Shown piece by piece: positions 7,047 to 10,128 of a stretch of 10,128 bases of DNA. This DNA is from Caldisericaceae bacterium (lineage in GTDB: Bacteria; Calditrichota; Calditrichia; Calditrichales; Calditrichaceae), in NCBI GenBank assembly GCA_021160885.1, contig JAGHBR010000533.1, forward strand, positions 1 through 10,128, given 5' to 3'. The notes below the pieces were generated by a model, which saw only the letters and a program-made list of their open reading frames with translations, was not told the DNA's origin and made no database searches. Position numbers and translations under genes: made by a program. Numbering within the stretch: the stretch's first letter is position 1; each line of letters opens with the position of its first letter.

Positions 7047-7439
7047 CTTAATTGATGGTGAAAGTGGCGCCCTTAATTTTCAGGATGGGCGCTGGTTAGA
7101 CTTTGAAGCCAAAGACCTGGATGTTGTTCTTAAAATCCCCTTAAACTTGCTCTTTAAAAAGCTGCAACTGTCATTTTTACAAGGCACGGAAAGCTGGATC
7201 TTTTTCCCTAAAAAGGTTAGTCTTTTTTCCGGAGGTGAACAGCAAGGCTGGAAATTGTTAGCAACTGAAATTATTCCCATGGCAAATGGTCCTGATCTTT
7301 CACGCAAATTAGTCTCTTTTGATCTGCCGTACAATTATGGTAAGCAGCTACGCATTATTGCACTGAATACCGCAATCTGCCCGTCCTGCATCAGGGCGCC
7401 GGTGGCAAAGCCTGGTTGTTTGTTGATAAATTTATTTAG
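6972..7439 (+). pseudogene. Frameshifted C-terminal F5/8 type C-like module of the sialidase-like gene
   Basis: The sialidase-like gene continues here in the +1 frame: VVFAPPILRFLPDSPYV, then LIDGESG, FQDGRWLDFE and SWIFFPKKVSLF. This is a discoidin (F5/8 type C)-like carbohydrate-binding module homologous to the one ending the sulfatase at 8995-9438. One extra base in 6972-6985 (around CGAAAGAGTAG) moves the frame. A second lesion near 7383-7389 is a missing base: CPSC should read CPSW before HQGAGGKAWLFVDKFI, with the codon TGG reduced to TG before CAT. After it the original frame returns and ends at TAG 7437-7439. The restored protein would be about 620 residues. Neither site shows a convincing slippery sequence, so I read this as gene breakage, or as sequencing error if raw reads disagree. 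Confidence 0.8.
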
Positions 7440-7458
7440 TTGAAGGGAAGGAAAATCC

Positions 7459-8712
7459 ATGACAACAACTGATCTTGATAGCAAAACAAAGAAAACATGG
7501 ACGCGGCGAGCTTTTGTACGGCAAACCGGTTTGGGCCTGGCCGCCTTGCTCAGCGGAACTCTGACCGCCTGCAGCAAAGAACAAGCGCCTAATATTGTCA
7601 TCATCTTTACCGATGACCAGGGCTATGGCGATGTGGGCTGTTATGGAGCGCAGGGCTTCCAAACCCCCAATCTGGATCGCATGGCGCAGGAAGGTATCCG
7701 TTTCACCAGTTTTTACGTGAGCGAGGCCGTTTGCAGTGCTTCACGCGCTTCGTTAATGACTGGTTGTTATGCCCAACGTGTCAGCATTCATGGCGCATTA
7801 CCGGCTCGTTCCAAACTTGGTTTACATCCGAATGAAGAGACCATCGCCGAATTACTTAAAAAACGCAACTATGCGCCCGGCATGTTTGGTAAATGGCATC
7901 TGGGACGTTTAAAAGAATTCTTACCGATTAATCAGGGCTTTGATGAATACTTTGGTTTGCCTTATTCCAACGACATGTGGCCCTATGATTATCACGGAAA
8001 GCGTAATAACAGTTTCAAAATTTTTGCCAATCCACCTTTGCGCTTCATCGAAAACGATCAACCCGGAGAATTGATCGATTTATTGGAAGATCAGGCCTAT
8101 CTGACGCAAAAGTACACGCATCGCGCAGTCAATTTCATTAAAAAGCACAAAGATCAACCTTTCTTTTTGTACCTGGCACACAGCATGCCTCATGTGCCCA
8201 TTAATGCTTCGGAAAAGTTTAAAGGCAAAAGTGCTCAGGGATTGTATGGAGATGTTATTCAGGAAATTGACTGGTCGGTTGGCCAGATTTTGCAAACATT
8301 GAAGGATTTAGGCCTGGATGAAAAAACGATGGTTATTTTTACCAGCGATAATGGGCCCTGGTTAAACTTTGGCAACTGGGCTGGTTCGGCAGGCCCTTTA
8401 CGTGAGGGAAAGGGGACTGCCTGGGAAGGCGGTGTACGCGTGCCCTGCATCATGCGTTGGCCGGGCAAAATTCCTGCCGGACGCGTCACAGACCAGTTGG
8501 CCAGTACACTTGATTTGCTGCCGACCATTTGTCGGCTGACCGGGGCTCCTTTACCAAATCGTAAAATCGATGGTCTGGACCTGAGCGATTTTATTTTAGG
8601 GCGCAGCGAAAAATCCCCGCGCAAAGAATTTTACTACTACTACGATGGCCAGTTGCGGGCAGTGCATCGCGGAGAATGGAAACTGGTCTTTCCGCATCGC
8701 TACCGTTCTTAA
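7459..8712 (+). CDS. Cys-type sulfatase, Tat-exported lipoprotein; readable part up to a premature TAA
   Basis: An alkaline-phosphatase-superfamily (S1) sulfatase that hydrolyses sulfate esters, presumably on a glycan. T15-R16-R17-A18-F19-V20-R21 followed by a hydrophobic stretch is a twin-arginine signal, and L35-T-A-C38 is a lipobox, so it should be a Tat-exported lipoprotein. Metal ligands D52 and D53 (TDDQGYGD) and D297-N298 (TSDNGP) are present. The sulfatase signature C92-S-A-S-R96-ASLMTG marks C92 as the residue converted to formylglycine, which fits the anaerobic maturase at 2434. GKWHLG (144-149) and HSMPHVP (241-247) are further active-site motifs. The frame ends at TAA 8710-8712 after PHRYRS, before the C-terminal subdomain that sulfatases need (continuing at 8713). 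The 417-residue product is therefore probably unstable. The AAGGGAAGGAA region (7443-7453) precedes the ATG. The gene starts 19 bases after the sialidase-like gene would end, so both probably share a transcript. Confidence 0.88.
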   Translation: MTTTDLDSKTKKTWTRRAFVRQTGLGLAALLSGTLTACSKEQAPNIVIIFTDDQGYGDVGCYGAQGFQTPNLDRMAQEGIRFTSFYVSEAVCSASRASLMTGCYAQRVSIHGALPARSKLGLHPNEETIAELLKKRNYAPGMFGKWHLGRLKEFLPINQGFDEYFGLPYSNDMWPYDYHGKRNNSFKIFANPPLRFIENDQPGELIDLLEDQAYLTQKYTHRAVNFIKKHKDQPFFLYLAHSMPHVPINASEKFKGKSAQGLYGDVIQEIDWSVGQILQTLKDLGLDEKTMVIFTSDNGPWLNFGNWAGSAGPLREGKGTAWEGGVRVPCIMRWPGKIPAGRVTDQLASTLDLLPTICRLTGAPLPNRKIDGLDLSDFILGRSEKSPRKEFYYYYDGQLRAVHRGEWKLVFPHRYRS

Positions 8713-9438
8713 GAAATCGTAGAACCGGGTAATGACGGAAATCCCGGCCCTTACGCCTACCAGACCTGCGGAGTGGAATTGTACAATCTGAAAAATGATG
8801 TGGGCGAACGGCGCGACGTAGCGGCACAATACCAGCAGATCGTTAAAGAACTACAACAGCTGGCCGACAGCGTGCGTGCTGAATTAGGTGATGCTTTAAC
8901 AGGTGTTAAAGGTCGTGCCGTACGTGAACCTGGCAAGAAATTTAAACCCAGGGCAGAAAATGTTCCAAATCTGGCGCAAGGCAAAACACTTAAGCTGGCG
9001 AATCCCCCCAGCCCGCGTTACAGTCGTGGCGGCATTAGAGTCCTTTTGGATGGTCAACTTGCTTCCGATGATTTCCATGACGACCGCTGGTTGGGTTTTG
9101 AAGGCGTAGATTTGGAAGCGGTGATCGACCTGGGCCAGGTCACTCCTGTGAAGCAACTGGCCATCAGTCTGCTGGAAGATCAGGTTTCTTGGATATTCTT
9201 CCCCAAAAAGATTGATTTTTTTGTTTCTAAAGACGGTAAGCACTACCAGCATGTAAAGTCCCTGAGCACGCCTGTGCAACCGCGTCCCGAGCCTTCTGTT
9301 AAAATAGAAAAAATTGATGTAAAGGAAGAAGTCCGTTTTGTTAAGGTACGGGCTCAAAATGTCGCCCATTGCCCCGAGTGGCATCACGGGCAGGGCGGCA
9401 AGGCCTGGATTTTCTGTGATGAAATTCTGGTGCAGTAG
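8713..9438 (+). pseudogene. Severed C-terminal part of the sulfatase, with F5/8 type C-like module
   Basis: This is the same reading frame as the sulfatase, continued without any shift after the TAA: EIVEPGNDGNPGPYAYQTCG and then VELYNLKNDVGERRDVA, which is the standard end of the sulfatase fold. The stop occupies the place of a Tyr expected in HRYRSYE, so a single base change (TAT or TAC to TAA) explains it. Residues from about 8995 onward form a discoidin-like module (LANPPSPRYSRGGIRVLLDG, DDRWLGFEGVDLEAVIDLG, SWIFFPKKIDFF, CPEWHHGQGGKAWIFCDEIL). The undamaged protein would have about 659 residues. A GTG at 8773 has no ribosome binding site, so I do not believe this part is a separate gene. 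There is no selenocysteine or pyrrolysine issue because the codon is TAA. Confidence 0.85.
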
Positions 9439-9477
9439 AGGTCTGAGTTTTAGAAATGCAATTTTTGTAACATCAAT

Positions 9478-9487
9478 GGAGATAATG
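9478..9487 (+). promoter_or_regulatory. Orphan Shine-Dalgarno and ATG followed at once by TGA
   Basis: GGAG (9478-9481) is followed by ATA and ATG (9485-9487), and the very next codon is TGA. The short spacing and the position just after the sulfatase stop look like the genuine start of the next gene, whose body was then deleted. The C-terminal remnant lies in another frame a few bases on. This is inference from position; the signal itself is visible. Confidence 0.4.
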
Positions 9488-10016
9488 TGAGGCCACACCT
9501 TCCATGGGCTGGATGTTTGTGCCTTTGGTTAAATACCATGGAGGAGGAACTGCAGCCACCATTGAACCTTTGTGCGAACATTTAGCTCATTACCAGCAAC
9601 GTTTAATTAATTTATTTAATGCCGGAGTGCAGGTTTGCTACTTCGGTCCACGGCCTTATGATGCCCCGCAAACCAGGGAAGTGGTTAAGCGCTGGGTTGC
9701 TTTTTACAAAAAATACAGATCCATTTTTGATGCTGATGCCATCCATCTAATGCGGCCTTACGGCAGGAATTGGGATGGTTTATTACACGTTAATCCACAG
9801 CGTCGTTTTAAAGGTATGTTGGTCATCCACAATCCAACAAATCAGACGATTAAAAAGAAATTAAACATCCCGTTGTATTACACCGGGCTTAAAGAACAAG
9901 CTGAATTCATCGATTGGCACGGCAAGCATAAAATTTTTAAATTACAAAATTATGAAAAAGTTACTTTACCGGTGGAATTAGAACCCGGAAGTGTTAGCTG
10001 GTGGTTAATTAAATAA
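9486..10016 (+). pseudogene. C-terminal remnant of a large glycoside-hydrolase-like protein
   Basis: The open frame encodes about 175 residues (170 if begun at ATG 9504). It starts abruptly inside a folded domain: PSMGWMFVPLVKYHGGG, ATIEPLCEHLAHYQQRL, then FNAGVQVCYFGPRPYDAPQT, WVAFYKKYRSIFDADAIHL, the motif WDGLLHVNPQRRFKGMLVIHNP and a beta-rich end with LYYTGL and VSWWLIK. From memory this resembles the last quarter of large TIM-barrel hydrolase-like proteins, annotated as hypothetical or alpha-galactosidase-like, in Bacteroidota and Planctomycetes: end of a barrel plus a C-terminal beta domain. The name is not certain. The N-terminal majority, signal peptide and catalytic region are missing. 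In-frame TAA at 9483-9485 bounds it upstream. GAGG at 9489-9492 lies 11 bases before ATG 9504, so a short product might still be translated, but no catalytic function is expected. Confidence 0.65.
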
Positions 10017-10044
10017 TCTTTATAAATTTAAGGAATGTGGAGAT

Positions 10045-10128
10045 ATGATTACCAAAATTTTTCTACCAGAAATCAAGGAATTAATTGATCAAAAAGATTT
10101 TAAACCAATTAAATCTTTGTTAGATGAA
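10045..10128 (+). CDS. mgtE: Probable magnesium transporter MgtE, N-terminus only
   Basis: Only 28 codons are inside the window and the frame runs off the end. The sequence (LPEIKELIDQKDFKPIKSLL) is an amphipathic helical hairpin typical of the start of the cytosolic MgtE N-domain, which precedes CBS domains and a five-helix channel. That domain senses intracellular magnesium and gates an Mg2+ channel in the inner membrane. AAGGA at 10030-10034 lies 10 bases before the ATG. It is unrelated in function to the glycan genes and marks the downstream border of that cluster. With so little sequence, another protein with a similar helical start cannot be excluded. Confidence 0.6.
   Translation, partial: MITKIFLPEIKELIDQKDFKPIKSLLDE

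Noticed and set aside
8896..9498. 200-codon antisense open frame across the sulfatase C-terminus
   Set aside because: The sense strand encodes clear sulfatase and discoidin-like motifs here. The antisense product has no recognisable domain and is a shadow.
1..10128. CRISPR array, tRNA or rRNA gene, insertion sequence, SusC/SusD pair
   Set aside because: I looked for spaced direct repeats, cloverleaf-like segments, transposase motifs and TonB-dependent transporter genes and saw none in this window.

Overview
The window reads as a chromosomal segment of a Gram-negative, moderately AT-rich bacterium that degrades sulfated glycans. It has a Sec-exported fucosidase, a lipoprotein sialidase-like enzyme, a Tat/lipoprotein sulfatase and a cytosolic sulfatase-maturing radical SAM enzyme. 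This mix is typical of Calditrichota, Bacteroidota and Planctomycetes. My impression leans to a Calditrichota-like source, but no rRNA or marker gene here settles it. All recognised genes are on the + strand.

Layout. 14-946 is an unrecognised beta-propeller-like protein. 947-1600 is noncoding and holds two REP-like hairpins and a 7-bp tandem repeat. 1601-3687 is a translationally coupled pair: a signal-less parvulin-type prolyl isomerase (PpiC family) and an anaerobic sulfatase-maturing enzyme (anSME) with a C-terminal SEC-C zinc-binding motif. 3688-4077 is an AT-rich gap. 4078-5466 is an intact GH29 alpha-L-fucosidase. 5577-7439 is a sialidase-like lipoprotein gene broken by two single-base frameshifts. 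7459-9438 is a Cys-type sulfatase gene broken by an in-frame TAA. 9486-10016 is the C-terminal remnant of a larger glycoside-hydrolase-like protein. 10045 to the window end is the start of a probable MgtE magnesium transporter.

How the genes fit together. The maturase would convert the cysteine of the local sulfatase (C-S-A-S-R motif) to formylglycine in the cytosol before export. The fucosidase, sialidase-like protein, sulfatase and truncated hydrolase would then trim a fucosylated, sulfated and perhaps sialylated polymer outside the cytoplasm. The sialidase-like protein and the sulfatase carry homologous C-terminal discoidin (F5/8 type C)-like modules, suggesting both dock on the same ligand.

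The most notable point is that the three genes downstream of the intact fucosidase all carry disabling lesions of different kinds: an indel pair, a nonsense codon, and a large 5' deletion that appears to leave an orphan Shine-Dalgarno and ATG. The maturase operon and the flanking genes look intact. This looks like a glycan-use cluster caught in decay, unless the lesions are sequencing errors.
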